Below are positions 26,281-36,096 of a stretch of 64,000 nucleotides of DNA, piece by piece. Numbering within the stretch: the stretch's first letter is position 1; each line of letters opens with the position of its first letter. The position numbers and the translations under genes are program-made. The DNA lies in assembly GCF_000380505.1 (NCBI RefSeq), contig NZ_AQYH01000003.1, positions 275,686-339,685 of the forward strand, read 5' to 3'. This DNA is from Kaistia granuli DSM 23481. GTDB lineage: Bacteria; Pseudomonadota; Alphaproteobacteria; Rhizobiales; Kaistiaceae. The notes under the pieces were generated by a model that was not told the DNA's origin, searched no databases, and was given only the letters and a program-made list of their open reading frames with translations.

Positions 26281-26326
26281 CGGACCGCGCGATCCGCGCC
26301 AGAGACTAGCGCGAGCGATCCGCGCC
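26277..26326. repeat. imperfect tandem duplication at the convergent gene ends
   Basis: Two near-copies of CTAGCG...GCGATCCGCGCC (26277-26300 and 26306-26326) flank the junction of the amidohydrolase and NUDIX genes; the 12-base core GCGATCCGCGCC is identical in both. The CTAG in each copy supplies the stop codon of one of the two genes. It looks like a short local duplication that set both 3' ends. Confidence 0.45.
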
Positions 26327-26812
26327 GCGGCTTTCAAGAATGCGGTCGTCGACGGCGATCTCGCGCAGCAGATCCCCGAGGCCGCCGTCGGAGACCAGGT
26401 CGATGGCCTCGTGCAGCCCGCACCAGCGACGCTTGCGCTCGCCGCGTTCGCGCCACTGCAACAGCGTACCGCGCACCCGCAGGCCATACATCGTCACCCG
26501 GCAGTCGACGGAGGACTGGTCGCGCAGGATCTTCTCATAGCCATAGGAGCCGAGCGCCAGCGCGCCGATGTCGCCAAAGACGCCAGCCTCCTCGAAAGCC
26601 TCCTGCGCCGCGCTTTCCGCCGCCGTGCGACCCTCGACGATCCAGCCCTTCGGGCATAGCCAGCGCCCGCGCTCGCGCGAGGTGACGAGAAGGATCCGGA
26701 CATCGCCCTTCTTGTCCCGTCGCCATGGCAAGGCACCAAACTGCTGGTAGGTGTCCCCGGGCTCGAGGACGGCACGCCGCAGCGTAGGACGCTCCAGGAT
26801 GAGTTCGTCCAT
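26306..26812 (-). CDS. NUDIX hydrolase
   Basis: A 168-residue NUDIX protein, probably hydrolysing a nucleoside diphosphate derivative or inositol-type polyphosphate. The box reads KGWIVEGRTAAESAAQEAFE followed by EAG: the EE-x-G core is intact while the usual Arg of REUxEE is Gln, as in the diphosphoinositol-polyphosphatase-like subgroup. GGAGG lies nine bases before the ATG. The ATG overlaps the stop of the tiny upstream gene (TGATG), so the two are translationally coupled. Confidence 0.85.
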   Translation of the reverse strand: MDELILERPTLRRAVLEPGDTYQQFGALPWRRDKKGDVRILLVTSRERGRWLCPKGWIVEGRTAAESAAQEAFEEAGVFGDIGALALGSYGYEKILRDQSSVDCRVTMYGLRVRGTLLQWRERGERKRRWCGLHEAIDLVSDGGLGDLLREIAVDDRILESRGADRSR

Positions 26813-26970
26813 CAGAGCACGCCTCCGCATTGCGCTTCGCGCGGCGGCTGCCGATGCGAATCGGCGTCCCGAGCCCTTACAGGGCTGGCGCACCAAACGC
26901 AGCGTATGGCGGACCGTGGCGAGATTCTCTCGCAGGTTTCGCAGATCAGGGAAGAAAACAGTCCAGACAT
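26812..26970 (-). CDS. 52-residue protein with two CxxC knuckles
   Basis: A small frame starts at ATG 26970 (MSGLFSSLICETCERI) with GGAG correctly spaced, and ends in TGA overlapping the NUDIX start (TGATG). Two CxxC pairs (CETC at residues 10-13 and CVWC at about 22-25) in a 16-residue span look like a minimal zinc ribbon or knuckle. I do not recognise a family. Coupling to the NUDIX gene suggests a shared function or a device that sets NUDIX translation. Confidence 0.5.
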   Translation of the reverse strand: MSGLFSSLICETCERISPRSAIRCVWCASPVRARDADSHRQPPREAQCGGVL

Positions 26971-28026
26971 GAAAGGCTCCGGATGCGTGTCGTCAACGAG
27001 ACACGACGTATTGGCCGCAAATCGACGATTTGGAGTCCGGAGTGGAGGGAACTGCGCGGTTTTCAGTTCGGCATGGATCCACATCCGGACAAATCACGCG
27101 TTTTCCCGGAGCGCCTCAAACTCGATAAAGAGATCATCAAAGACATGATGAACTTCATAATCCACGATTCTGACTGAAATATGATGCAGCATAGGAAAGC
27201 GCTGACGCTGTCACAAGTTGTTTCAGCGACGGATCAAACGTGCGCATGATTTCGCGTTTCGGCTCGAACGTTGTCACCGCAGCCTGGAAAGTCGTCAACC
27301 GGGCCCAATCCGGGCCCGCGTAGCACCAAGACATGGCCCGGACGACGCGGAATGGCACACCGACGGCCCAGACAGTGCTGATGACGCCCTTTCCGGCATC
27401 TGCACAAGATGGATGCTTCGTCCGAGCCACCGCGTGCGCCGACGATCTGGCCGCGGCCCAGTCGCGCGAAGACCCGCCCTCCGGCAGTGCGGCTGCCGGT
27501 TCCTGCCGAAGACAGGTGACGCTCCGGTCTCAGCATCACCGGCGCACTACATCTTATTGACGCATATCCAAGTTGATGCAACCATTGCGAAGCAATCGCG
27601 ATAGGCTCCTTGCCGACGGCTGATTGTAGCCCGTCGACACCCTGCCCTGGTTGTCGACGGGCGCTCCGGTTCAGCGCGCAAGGCCCAGCGATTCGCGGAC
27701 ACTATGGTTCGCGTGCATGGCGCGCCGCTCTGCCCCATGCCATGCCATCCGGCGGAGTTTGAGATCGCGTCTCAGGCTGTTGCGGGTTCACGCGACACCA
27801 TCCATGCCCCCACACCCCAAATGCCATCGCCAAGAGTGACAACGTGCGCCATGCGCGGCAGCCATCCAGCTAATTGGAGACGAAGGAATGGGATGGCGCG
27901 AGGCAGCTGCGTCACAACGACCGTAGTCGATGCCGGAAGACAGCACGGATGATCGGTCAGTTAAAGGACAGAGTTCCGCGAACTCTGTTGTCTCTCGTCT
28001 GTCGCTTGAAAAAGAGAAGTAGGTGT
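26971..28026. other. about 1 kb without a convincing gene
   Basis: Six-frame reading of this interval gives only short frames without recognisable motifs, good ribosome sites or consistent codon usage. It appears less G+C-rich than the flanking genes. It lies just past the 3' end of tRNA-Pro, a common site for integration, so it may be a decayed insert, but no integrase remnant or duplicated tRNA end was seen. It also contains the hairpin at 27968-27988. Confidence 0.5.
27968..27988 (-). terminator. perfect hairpin downstream of tRNA-Pro
   Basis: ACAGAGTTC and GAACTCTGT form a perfect 9-bp inverted repeat with a 3-base loop, about 40 bases beyond the tRNA 3' end. On the minus strand it is followed by CCTTTAA, a weak T tract, so it may terminate the tRNA transcript. 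A T-rich stretch (TTCTCTTTTT) lies between it and the tRNA. Confidence 0.4.
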
Positions 28027-28103
28027 TGGTCGGAACGGCAGGATTTGAACCTGCGACCCCTTGTCCCCCAGACAAGTGCGCTACCAGGCTGCGCTACGCT
28101 CCG
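28027..28103 (-). tRNA. tRNA-Pro (anticodon GGG)
   Basis: The minus strand folds as a full cloverleaf. The acceptor CGGAGCG pairs with CGTTCCG, allowing a G-T pair; the anticodon arm CTTGT-CTGGGGG-ACAAG gives anticodon GGG; the T arm contains GGTTCAAATCC. The discriminator is A and the CCA end is encoded (28027-28029). The gene is 77 bases long including CCA. Confidence 0.95.
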
Positions 28104-28400
28104 TCACCAGCGGATCCAAATCCGCATTTCCTTCCAGAGGCTTGCCTCCGGAGCGGTCGAAACCGCAGCGGCGTCGATGGGGTCGACTGCCGATGCGCCG
28201 CTGGTAGCATGGTTCGATCGGACTTGTCACCGGCAATCTGGTCGAAGCCGAAGGATGCGACGCTCATTTCAGTGGATTGAGCCGAAACAACGTCGTCCTG
28301 CGGGAAAAGCGCCGTCCATACGGCTGGCACCCCTCGTCGGCGACGTCCTTCGCCTTCGACGAGTGCGCATTCGCGCCGGAGGAGTTCAGCTCCTGACGGG
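28104..28400. other. intergenic region between tRNA-Pro and the MerR gene
   Basis: About 297 bases with no supported gene on either strand. It should hold the tRNA-Pro promoter (reading leftward) and the end of the MerR transcript. No clear terminator hairpin was found. Confidence 0.5.
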
Positions 28401-29285
28401 CTAGCGCACGTTATCGAGGATGCGCTTGCATTCGAGCAGTTCCATCAGCGTCGCCTGCAACTGCTCGCGATCGGATCTCGACATCGATAGGCCGCCCCCT
28501 GCGGCTGCTGGTCGGTTCGCCGGATGCGACATGCCGGCGTCTTCAGACACCTGCTCCGGGTCGTCCCATTCGGAATCGACGGGATGCGATGCCGCCGAAT
28601 CACGCCGTGCCGACGCACCGGGCGCATAGGGCGAATCATGCCGGACCGGTTCCGGCCCGCGATCCGGCGGCCGCGGCAAGTCGGCCGTCACCGGCGGTCG
28701 ATAGTCATCGGCGGAAGACTGGAGATCCGGCGGCGCAGCCGGGATCCGCGAGGGGCCCGGCGACGGTTCGACACGACCACCATGATAGGCCTGTTGCGGC
28801 CGGTCGGCGGGCGCGCGCACGGACGGCGCCGCCGCGTGACGGCCAGCGTCGAGGTCGTCGCGCGAAAATACCGGTTCGCGGCGCCCGCCCCTGTCCCCGT
28901 CGTCCTGCGGGGCGTCGTCGAAGTCGCCGCCATCCTGATCGGAATCGAAATCCTGGGCGATGTCGTCGCCGTAATCGTCGGGCTCGTCACCTTCGGGAGC
29001 GGGGTCGAGGCCCATGCCCTGGCCGGCGCCGATGACATGGCGCGGCCCCTGTTCCTTCAGGATCCGCTGTACACCCTTGATCGTATAGCCTTCGCCATAG
29101 AGCAACCGCCGGATACCACGCAACAGGTCGACGTCATCGGGGCGGTAATAGCGTCTCCCGCCCCCCCGCTTCATCGGCTTGATCTGTGTGAACCGGGTCT
29201 CCCAGAACCGCAGGACATGCTGTGGCAGGTCGAGTTCCTCGGCCACCTCACTGATCGTCCGGAAGGCATCAGGACCCTTGGACAT
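28401..29285 (-). CDS. MerR-family transcriptional regulator with long disordered tail
   Basis: A 294-residue protein. Residues 8-80 form a MerR winged helix-turn-helix ([20 protein letters not shown], then [20 protein letters not shown]). The rest, about 85-280, is rich in Asp, Pro, Arg and Ser and looks disordered, with a short helix at the end ([18 protein letters not shown]). No effector-binding domain or metal cysteines are seen. Its place after ihfA and before tRNA-Pro is the usual Hyphomicrobiales arrangement. ATG 29285 is used rather than the adjacent TTG. Confidence 0.85.
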   Translation of the reverse strand: MSKGPDAFRTISEVAEELDLPQHVLRFWETRFTQIKPMKRGGGRRYYRPDDVDLLRGIRRLLYGEGYTIKGVQRILKEQGPRHVIGAGQGMGLDPAPEGDEPDDYGDDIAQDFDSDQDGGDFDDAPQDDGDRGGRREPVFSRDDLDAGRHAAAPSVRAPADRPQQAYHGGRVEPSPGPSRIPAAPPDLQSSADDYRPPVTADLPRPPDRGPEPVRHDSPYAPGASARRDSAASHPVDSEWDDPEQVSEDAGMSHPANRPAAAGGGLSMSRSDREQLQATLMELLECKRILDNVR

Positions 29286-29327
29286 CAACTCTCACGCTCT
29301 GGCGCCCGCTTCGTCCGGCTGCGGTAA

Positions 29328-29657
29328 TCACTCGTCCTCGGATGTGTCATGCCCGTTCGGGACGAGAGAGCCATTGATCCTCTGCTTGAGGACATTGCTG
29401 GGCTTGAAGACCATCACGCGGCGCGGTGCGATGGGAACCTCTTCGCCCGTCTTCGGATTGCGCCCGACCCGCTCTCCCTTGGAGCGGACGAGAAACGACC
29501 CGAATGACGATAGTTTGACAGATTCGCCCCTGACAATGCACGCACTGATCTCATCGAGAACCAGTTCGACCAGATCCGCGGATTCCGTCCGCGAAAGGCC
29601 GACTTTCTGATACACCGCCTCACAAAGGTCGGCGCGCGTCACCGTCTTGCCTGACAT
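29328..29657 (-). CDS. ihfA: integration host factor subunit alpha
   Basis: DNA-bending nucleoid protein, 109 residues, forming a heterodimer with IhfB. It begins [20 protein letters not shown] and has the DNA-arm signature [20 protein letters not shown] (about 64-83), with the intercalating proline in NPKTGE. The C-terminal tail of about ten residues beyond the core is common in rhizobia. It lies between fabH and merR on the same strand. Confidence 0.95.
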   Translation of the reverse strand: MSGKTVTRADLCEAVYQKVGLSRTESADLVELVLDEISACIVRGESVKLSSFGSFLVRSKGERVGRNPKTGEEVPIAPRRVMVFKPSNVLKQRINGSLVPNGHDTSEDE

Positions 29658-29779
29658 GGCCTCGTTTCCCGATGTTCTGCTTGGCGACCCAACGTCACTT
29701 CCCCTTCGGCAAGCCTATTGCCAGACCGGGGACCGGTCAACGTCCTTGATCCTAAGACGCGGGTATCTCTGACGTATTC

Positions 29780-30757
29780 CTACCAGCGCAGCAGGACGGA
29801 GCCCCAGGTGAACCCGCCGCCCATGGCTTCGAGCAGGACGAGATCGCCCCGTTTGATCCGCCCGTCGTCGCGCGCGACGGAAAGGGCGAGCGGAATCGAC
29901 GCGGCGGACGTGTTGCCGTGCAGCGAAACGGTGCGCACGACCTTGTCGCTCTCGATGCCGAGCTTCTTGGCGCTGCCGTCGATGATGCGCAGATTGGCCT
30001 GATGCGGCACGAACCAGTCGACGTCCTTCGCCTCGTAGCCAGTAGCGCGGAACGCGTCCTCGATCACGTCGGTGATCATGCCGACCGCATGCTTGAAGAC
30101 TTCGCGGCCCTCCATGCGCAGGTGACCGACCGTGCCCGTCGAGGAAGGCCCGCCATCGACATAGAGCTTCTCGCGGTGGCGACCGTCAGAACGCAGATGC
30201 GTCGTTAGGACGCCGCGATCCTCGCGGGTCCCGTCCTGGACGGAGGCGCCGAGAATGACGGCGCCGGCGCCGTCGCCGAACAGCACGCAGGTGGTGCGAT
30301 CGGTCCAGTCGAGGATGCGCGAGAAGGTCTCGGCGCCGATGACCAGGATGCGCTTCGCCTGGCTGGCGCGGATGAACGCATCCGCCGTCGACAGGGCAAA
30401 GACGAAGCCGGAACAGACGGCCTGCATGTCGAACGCCGCGCCGTGCTCCATGCCGAGCTTGCGCTGGACGGTGACGGCGGTCGCCGGAAACGTGTCATCC
30501 GGAGTGGCCGTCGCGACGATGATCATGTCGATCTCGCCGATGGAGAGCCCGGCATCCGCCAGCGCCAGCTTGGCGGCGGCGGTCGCCAGATCGGAGGTCA
30601 GCTCGCCTTCGGCGGCGATGTGCCGCTCACGGATACCGGTGCGCTGGACGATCCAGTCGTCGGAGGTTTCCACCATTTCCGACAGCTGGGCGTTGGTCAG
30701 GGTCTTCTCGGGCAGGTAGCTTCCACAACCGAGGACGACCGAACGGATGAAACTCAC
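29780..30757 (-). CDS. fabH: beta-ketoacyl-ACP synthase III
   Basis: Condenses acetyl-CoA with malonyl-ACP to start fatty acid synthesis. The 325 residues include the catalytic triad: Cys in [12 protein letters not shown] (about 112), His in VPHQANLRI (about 250) and Asn in [14 protein letters not shown] (about 280). The ATG overlaps the plsX stop by 4 bases (ATGA), so plsX-fabH are translationally coupled, linking phospholipid and fatty acid synthesis. Confidence 0.95.
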   Translation of the reverse strand: MSFIRSVVLGCGSYLPEKTLTNAQLSEMVETSDDWIVQRTGIRERHIAAEGELTSDLATAAAKLALADAGLSIGEIDMIIVATATPDDTFPATAVTVQRKLGMEHGAAFDMQAVCSGFVFALSTADAFIRASQAKRILVIGAETFSRILDWTDRTTCVLFGDGAGAVILGASVQDGTREDRGVLTTHLRSDGRHREKLYVDGGPSSTGTVGHLRMEGREVFKHAVGMITDVIEDAFRATGYEAKDVDWFVPHQANLRIIDGSAKKLGIESDKVVRTVSLHGNTSAASIPLALSVARDDGRIKRGDLVLLEAMGGGFTWGSVLLRW

Positions 30758-31824
30758 ATCACACCTTCATCGACGATCTCGGCGACGCCCCGCGCGAAAC
30801 CGGCGCGGTGATAGTCGGTGAGATCCTGATTGATCTTGGACAGGAAGTCGTTCCTGGACATGCTGTAGCCGACTTCGATGGCGTTGGCGAAGCCGACGCC
30901 GTCCGTGCCGCCATGGCTCTTGATCACAATGCCGTTCAGACCGAGCAGCACGGCGCCGTTCGAGGCGCGCGGATCGAGCTTCTGGCGCAGTTGCTGGAAG
31001 GCGCCCTTGGCGAACAGATAGCCGATCTTGCCCATCAGCGTCCGGCTCATCGCATCGCGCAGATGCGTCGAGATCTGGCGCGCCGTGCCTTCGGCGGTCT
31101 TGAGCGCGATGTTGCCGGCGAAGGCTTCCGTGACGACGACGTCGACCGTGCCCTTGCCGATATCGTCACCCTCGACGAAGCCCATGTAGCGCAGATGCTT
31201 GAGATCGGCCTCACGCAGGAGCTGTCCGGCGACGCGGACCTCCTCGAGACCCTTCATCTCCTCGACGCCGATATTGAGCAGGCCGACGGTCGGCTTCTCG
31301 ATATCCAGGATCGCCCGTGCCATCGCGCCGCCCAACATGGCGAAGTCGATCAGCTGCTGGGCATCCGCGTTGATGGTCGCGCCGACATCGAGGACGATGC
31401 TCTCGCCGCGCAGCGTCGGCCAGATCGCCGCCAGTGCGGGACGCTCGATGCCCGCCATGGTGCGCAGGCAGAACTTCGACATTGCCATCAGCGCGCCGGT
31501 GTTGCCGGCAGAAAGCGCGGCGTCCGCCTCGCCCTTCTTCACGGCTTCCAGCGCACGCCACATCGACGACTTCCAGCGGCCCTTGCGGAGCGCCTGGCTG
31601 GGTTTGTCGTCCATCTGAACGGTGACGTCGCAATGGGTGAAGGTCGAGACGGCCTTGACCCGCGGGTAGGACTCAAGAAGCGGAAGAACCGCCTTCTCCT
31701 CGCCAAAGAGCTGGTAGCGCAGCTCGGGGCGACGGACGAGGGCAATATCGGCACCCGCGAGCACTGTCGCGGGGCCGTTGTCGCCGCCCATCGCGTCGAT
31801 CGCTATCTTTATCGCTTGAACCAT
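30754..31824 (-). CDS. plsX: phosphate acyltransferase PlsX
   Basis: Makes acyl-phosphate from acyl-ACP for the PlsY route to phosphatidate, working at the membrane surface. The 356 residues include the N-terminal [12 protein letters not shown] (about 6-17), [12 protein letters not shown] and [13 protein letters not shown]. The ATG at 31824 has GGGGCGGA directly upstream and fits family length; further in-frame starts upstream are not needed. It sits between DUF177 and fabH. Confidence 0.95.
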   Translation of the reverse strand: MVQAIKIAIDAMGGDNGPATVLAGADIALVRRPELRYQLFGEEKAVLPLLESYPRVKAVSTFTHCDVTVQMDDKPSQALRKGRWKSSMWRALEAVKKGEADAALSAGNTGALMAMSKFCLRTMAGIERPALAAIWPTLRGESIVLDVGATINADAQQLIDFAMLGGAMARAILDIEKPTVGLLNIGVEEMKGLEEVRVAGQLLREADLKHLRYMGFVEGDDIGKGTVDVVVTEAFAGNIALKTAEGTARQISTHLRDAMSRTLMGKIGYLFAKGAFQQLRQKLDPRASNGAVLLGLNGIVIKSHGGTDGVGFANAIEVGYSMSRNDFLSKINQDLTDYHRAGFARGVAEIVDEGVM

Positions 31825-31951
31825 TCCGCCCCTGTTCGACGCGGCCGCTCTGAGCGAAGGCCCGGCGACGACGGCGCTGGAAAATAACTGTTTCGGCCGG
31901 TGAAACAACACCCTTCTGATGACCGTGTGGCCGATTCATGGCCTTTCGCTA

Positions 31952-32491
31952 TCATTTGTCGCGCAGTTTCGATAGCGCCGCAAATGGCGAGGCGCCGTTA
32001 TCAACGTCCTCGTCCCCGTCGTTGACGAGCGTCGCACCAGGCGCGCGCGGATAGGGATCGAGCGCCAGGGCGAACTGCTCTGCCAGGATCGGCCCCAGGT
32101 CGATCGAGTTGCCTTCGAGCGGCTCCGGCGGATCCTCCTCGTCATAGATGACGATCACTTCGGCCTCGGCGACGGTCTTCGGATCGGCGGCGATCGCATC
32201 GGCGGGAAGGAAGCTCAGCGAGAAGCGGTGGTCCATATGCGACGGAACCGGCTGCAGCGTAACTACGCAGGCCTGGACCAGATCAGCACGCAGGCGTCCG
32301 TCCACCTTGACGCCGAGCTGGCCCCAGGGCGCGATGACGAGATCCGCCTCGAAGGTGTCGAGAGCGAGAAGCTCGAACTGCTGCTGCAGCGCCGCCCGCT
32401 CGGCGGCGTCGGCGACGACCTGCTGCTTCTGCGGCGCGTTGCCGAGATGCGAGACGTCGAAGGTACGGGTGAAAGGGGTTTCGGTCATCAT
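31952..32491 (-). CDS. DUF177 (YceD-like) protein
   Basis: A 179-residue DUF177 protein. The central DLVQACVVTLQPVPSHMDHR block is the family core, with one conserved Cys; the acidic segment YDEEDPPEPLEGNSIDLGP and the following LALDPYPRAPG are also typical. In other bacteria this gene stands before rpmF/plsX and is linked to 23S rRNA or ribosome levels; here rpmF is absent and plsX follows after 127 bases. It overlaps the upstream chaperone gene by 4 bases. Confidence 0.88.
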   Translation of the reverse strand: MMTETPFTRTFDVSHLGNAPQKQQVVADAAERAALQQQFELLALDTFEADLVIAPWGQLGVKVDGRLRADLVQACVVTLQPVPSHMDHRFSLSFLPADAIAADPKTVAEAEVIVIYDEEDPPEPLEGNSIDLGPILAEQFALALDPYPRAPGATLVNDGDEDVDNGASPFAALSKLRDK

Positions 32492-33039
32492 GCTGCCGCC
32501 GGCGGGGATGGAAGGGGGGAATAGGCGAGATCGCCGGTCAGCAGCGTCGCGAGCGGTTGGGCCGCGAGCGACTTGACCGACGAATCGGCATAGTCGGCGA
32601 TCCGGGCCGCGGCGCCTTCCGGCGCGCCATCCGGAAATACGTTGCGCTCGATCGCATCGCCGAGCGCGGCGCGATCGCCGCTCTCCAGCGCCTCGTCATA
32701 GGCGCGGATGCGGCCGAAGAACGCCTCGGCCATCTTCTTCAGCTTCTTCGGGACCGAGATATCGCCGACACCCATTTCGCGCAGCGTGCCGTCCATGTCC
32801 TTCAGGAAGATGTCGAAGACGTCCTGACCGACCTGGCGATCGCTCTCATTCTCCGACTTCAGGCGATGAAACAGCAGGAAACCGTGCAGCACGATCATGT
32901 CGAAACGGCCGTCGAGCGTGTCCGGAACGCTGAACTCGGTATAGAGCGCCGGTTGGCGCGCCTGTGCCACGATGGCGCCGTAAAGCGAATATGCTATGGC
33001 CTCGTTCCTGCGATTACGAGTGAACAGGCGGCGAAACAT
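32488..33039 (-). CDS. ubiquinol-cytochrome c chaperone family protein (UQCC/CBP3-like)
   Basis: A 183-residue homologue of mitochondrial CBP3/UQCC1, implicated in assembly of the cytochrome bc1 complex. Features are IVAQARQPALYTEFSVPDTL (about 24-43), GRFDMIVLHGFLLFHRL and DVFDIFLKDMDGTLREMG, the alpha-helical core of the family. It has no signal peptide, fitting an inner-face assembly role. It is divergent from bamE across about 160 bases. Confidence 0.85.
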   Translation of the reverse strand: MFRRLFTRNRRNEAIAYSLYGAIVAQARQPALYTEFSVPDTLDGRFDMIVLHGFLLFHRLKSENESDRQVGQDVFDIFLKDMDGTLREMGVGDISVPKKLKKMAEAFFGRIRAYDEALESGDRAALGDAIERNVFPDGAPEGAAARIADYADSSVKSLAAQPLATLLTGDLAYSPLPSPPAAA

Positions 33040-33197
33040 TCAACCAGTCTCCAGATTGCGTTGGTCGGCACGGGCATGGAGACAGCGCTCTCTTGCCCTG
33101 AGATGGTGCCGCTCGCTGTCCTTGCAAGGACGATTGCCACGAGCCCTAGCGCACGCTAGGGAGAATGCCAACCCAGTGACTGGGCGAGGAGAATGGA

Positions 33198-33725
33198 ATG
33201 GAGTTCGGCATGAGAGATCGACGCTTGGCATGCAGCCCAATCGTTCGGCGCGCCAGTGTCGGCATGCTGGCCGCGCTCGCATTGGTTTCCGTCGCAGGCT
33301 GCTCCCGGGTTACCGGCGGGGTCGGTGGTCTCGGCGGCCTGAACGAAACCTATCATTCGGGCTATGTGCCGCCGCCCAACGCCGTCGAACAGGTTCCGGT
33401 CGGCGCGAGTCGCGAGCAGGTCCAGATCGTTCTGGGATCGCCGTCGACCACGGCCGAGTATGACGGCGAAGTGTATTACTACATCAGCCAGACCCGGAAG
33501 CGGCCGGTTGCCTTCATGAATCGCAAGGTCGTCGACCAGAAGATCCTGGCGGTCTATTTCAACAAGAAGAACGAAGTCGACCGGGTCGCCAATTACGGCA
33601 TCCAGGACGGCAAGATCTTCGATTACGTCACCCAGACGACGCCGACGAGCGGCAAGGACCAGGGCTTCCTGGAGCAGGTCTTGACCGGAACCGTCGGCAT
33701 GGGCAGCAACCCGTTCGGCGGCTAA
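33198..33725 (+). CDS. bamE: outer membrane assembly factor BamE (SmpA/OmlA)
   Basis: Outer-membrane lipoprotein of the BAM complex, 175 residues. A signal peptide ends in the lipobox LVSVAGC (about 29-35). The SmpA/OmlA fold follows: VPVGASREQVQIVLGSPST and EVYYYISQTRKRPVAFMN. AGGAG lies six bases before the ATG at 33198. The tail beyond about residue 135 is longer than in E. coli, as is usual in rhizobia. A bidirectional terminator follows. Confidence 0.9.
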   Translation: MEFGMRDRRLACSPIVRRASVGMLAALALVSVAGCSRVTGGVGGLGGLNETYHSGYVPPPNAVEQVPVGASREQVQIVLGSPSTTAEYDGEVYYYISQTRKRPVAFMNRKVVDQKILAVYFNKKNEVDRVANYGIQDGKIFDYVTQTTPTSGKDQGFLEQVLTGTVGMGSNPFGG

Positions 33726-33756
33726 TCCGTAGCGATCGCCTCAACACTGCATACGG

Positions 33757-33791
33757 AAAGGCCCTCCCCGCGTCGCGGAGAGGGCCTTTTT
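33757..33791. terminator. bidirectional intrinsic terminator between bamE and hppA
   Basis: AAAGGCCCTC-CCCGCG and its complement CGCGG-GAGAGGGCCTTTTT form a stem of about 14 pairs with a tiny loop, flanked by A and T runs. It can end both bamE (plus) and hppA (minus) transcripts. Confidence 0.9.
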
Positions 33792-33813
33792 CTTGAGTAG
33801 CGTTTGAAGCTGA

Positions 33814-35961
33814 CTACTGCGCCAGAACGGCGAGCAGCAGCAGCGCGACGATGTTGGTGATCTTGATCGCCGGATTGACAGCCGGTCCGGCCGTGTCCTT
33901 GTAGGGGTCGCCGACGGTGTCGCCCGTCACCGACGCCTTGTGCGCGTCCGAGCCCTTGTAGTGGGTCTGGCCGTGCGAATCGACGAAGCCGTCCTCGAAG
34001 GATTTCTTCGCATTGTCCCACGCGCCGCCGCCCGAGGTCATCGAGATGGCGACGAAGAGACCCGTCACGATCACGCCGAGCAACATGGCGCCCACGGTCG
34101 AGAAGGCTTCGCTCTTGCCGGCGATCCAGTAGATCAGGAAGTAGACGACGATCGGTGCCAGGACCGGCAGCAGCGACGGAACGACCATTTCCTTGATCGC
34201 CGCCTTGGTCAGGATGTCGACGGCGCGGCCGTAGTCCGGCTTCTCCGTCCCCGCCATGATGCCAGGCTTTTCGCGGAACTGCCGGCGGACCTCCTCGACA
34301 ATCGAGCCGGCGGCGCGACCGACGGCGGTCATGGTGATGCCGCCGAAGAGATAGGGAATGAGACCGCCCAGCAGCAATCCGACCACGACATAGGGGTTGG
34401 AGAGCGTAAAGTCCGGAACGACGCCCTTGAAATACTGGAACGTCGTCGAGCCTTCCTTGTTCGCCTCGGCGATGAAGTGGGTCAGATCGTAGTTGTAGGC
34501 GGCGAACAGCACGAGGGCGCCGAGACCGGCGGAGCCGATCGCATAGCCCTTTGTGACCGCCTTGGTCGTGTTGCCCACCGCGTCGAGCGCGTCGGTCGAC
34601 TTGCGCACTTCCTTCGGCAATCCGGCCATTTCGGCAATGCCGCCGGCATTGTCGGTGACCGGGCCGAAGGCGTCGAGCGCCACCACCATGCCGGCGAGGC
34701 CGAGCATGGTCGAGACGGCCACCGCCGTGCCGAACAGGCCGGCGAGCGCATAGGTCGAGATGATGCCGGCGACGATGACGAGGGTCGGCAGCGCCGTCGA
34801 TTCCAGCGAGACGGCGAGGCCCTGGATGACGTTGGTGCCGTGGCCGGTGACGGAAGCCTCGGAGATCGACCTGACGGGTCGATAGCCGATGCCGGTGTAG
34901 TATTCGGTGATCCAGACGATCAGTCCGGTCACCACAAGCCCGATCAGGCCGCACAGGAAGAGGTTGGTGCCCGTGATGGTGAAGCCCGCCGCGGTGCCGA
35001 TCTCGCCCCAGCCGATCAGAAGCTGCGTCGCGACGGCAAGGCCAACGACGGAGAACAGCGCCGAGGCGATGAAGCCCTTGTAGAGCGCCCCCATGATCGA
35101 CTGGTTGGCGCCGAGCTTGACGAAGAAGGTGCCGGCGATCGAGGTCAGGATACAGGCGGCGCCGATGCCGAGCGGATAGAGGATGATGCTGCCGAAAGCA
35201 GGCGAAGCCGCGAAGAAGATCGCCGCCAGCACCATCGTCGCCACAACCGTCACGACGTAGGTCTCGAACAGGTCGGCCGCCATGCCGGCGCAATCGCCGA
35301 CATTGTCGCCGACATTGTCGGCGATGGTGGCCGGATTGCGCGGATCGTCCTCCGGAATGCCGGCCTCGACTTTGCCGACCAGATCGCCGCCGACATCCGC
35401 ACCCTTGGTGAAGATGCCGCCGCCGAGGCGGGCAAAGATCGAGATCAGCGAAGCGCCGAAGCCGAGCGCGACGAGCGCGTTGACGACGACCCGGTCATCC
35501 GGCGTGTAGCCGGCGAAACCGGTCAGGATCAGGTAGTAGCCGGCGACCCCCAGCAGCGCGAGGCCGGCGACCAGCATGCCGGTGATCGCGCCGGACTTGA
35601 AGGCGATCTCTAGCCCCTCGCCGAGGCTCTTGGTGGCGGCCTGTGCGGTGCGGACATTGGCGCGAACGGAAACGTTCATGCCGATGAAGCCGGCAAGGCC
35701 GGAGAGGACAGCGCCGATCGCAAAGCCGATCGCAACCGTCAGGGACAGAAGCCAGGCAACGATGACGAAGATGACCACGCCGACAATGGCAATGGTGGTG
35801 TACTGCCGCTTGAGATAGGCGCTTGCGCCTTCCCGGACCGCCGCCGCGATTTCCTGCATGCGGGCGGAGCCGGCGTCGGCCGCGAGGACCGACCGCGTCG
35901 CCCATACGCCATAGGCGAGCGCAAGCAACGCACATAGAATAATGAGATAGATCACGTCCAC
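33814..35961 (-). CDS. hppA: membrane-bound proton-translocating pyrophosphatase (K+-independent type)
   Basis: Pumps protons across the inner membrane with the energy of pyrophosphate hydrolysis. The 715 residues form about 16 helices. Substrate motifs are [20 protein letters not shown] (near residue 190) and [19 protein letters not shown]. The GNTTKA sequence (about 463-468) has Lys where K+-dependent enzymes have Ala, the established marker of the K+-independent class. It is transcribed alone, downstream of the MFS gene, and ends at a strong terminator. Confidence 0.95.
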   Translation of the reverse strand: MDVIYLIILCALLALAYGVWATRSVLAADAGSARMQEIAAAVREGASAYLKRQYTTIAIVGVVIFVIVAWLLSLTVAIGFAIGAVLSGLAGFIGMNVSVRANVRTAQAATKSLGEGLEIAFKSGAITGMLVAGLALLGVAGYYLILTGFAGYTPDDRVVVNALVALGFGASLISIFARLGGGIFTKGADVGGDLVGKVEAGIPEDDPRNPATIADNVGDNVGDCAGMAADLFETYVVTVVATMVLAAIFFAASPAFGSIILYPLGIGAACILTSIAGTFFVKLGANQSIMGALYKGFIASALFSVVGLAVATQLLIGWGEIGTAAGFTITGTNLFLCGLIGLVVTGLIVWITEYYTGIGYRPVRSISEASVTGHGTNVIQGLAVSLESTALPTLVIVAGIISTYALAGLFGTAVAVSTMLGLAGMVVALDAFGPVTDNAGGIAEMAGLPKEVRKSTDALDAVGNTTKAVTKGYAIGSAGLGALVLFAAYNYDLTHFIAEANKEGSTTFQYFKGVVPDFTLSNPYVVVGLLLGGLIPYLFGGITMTAVGRAAGSIVEEVRRQFREKPGIMAGTEKPDYGRAVDILTKAAIKEMVVPSLLPVLAPIVVYFLIYWIAGKSEAFSTVGAMLLGVIVTGLFVAISMTSGGGAWDNAKKSFEDGFVDSHGQTHYKGSDAHKASVTGDTVGDPYKDTAGPAVNPAIKITNIVALLLLAVLAQ

Positions 35962-36096
35962 TTTCCTCCTCTGGCCGGCCTTTTGTTACGGCCATCCGAA
36001 GACGCCGCGCCGGCTGAACCGTGCGGCGGGAAAGAGCAACGTTCCTCCCAGCTTTTCCCCCCGTAAAGGAGAGTTGAGAACGGCTTTACGGTGCGG

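Noticed and set aside
27155..27430. Minus-strand frame of 91 codons in the gene-poor interval
   Set aside because: There is no good ribosome site, no recognisable motif, and it overlaps other frames of similar quality. It is not better than chance.
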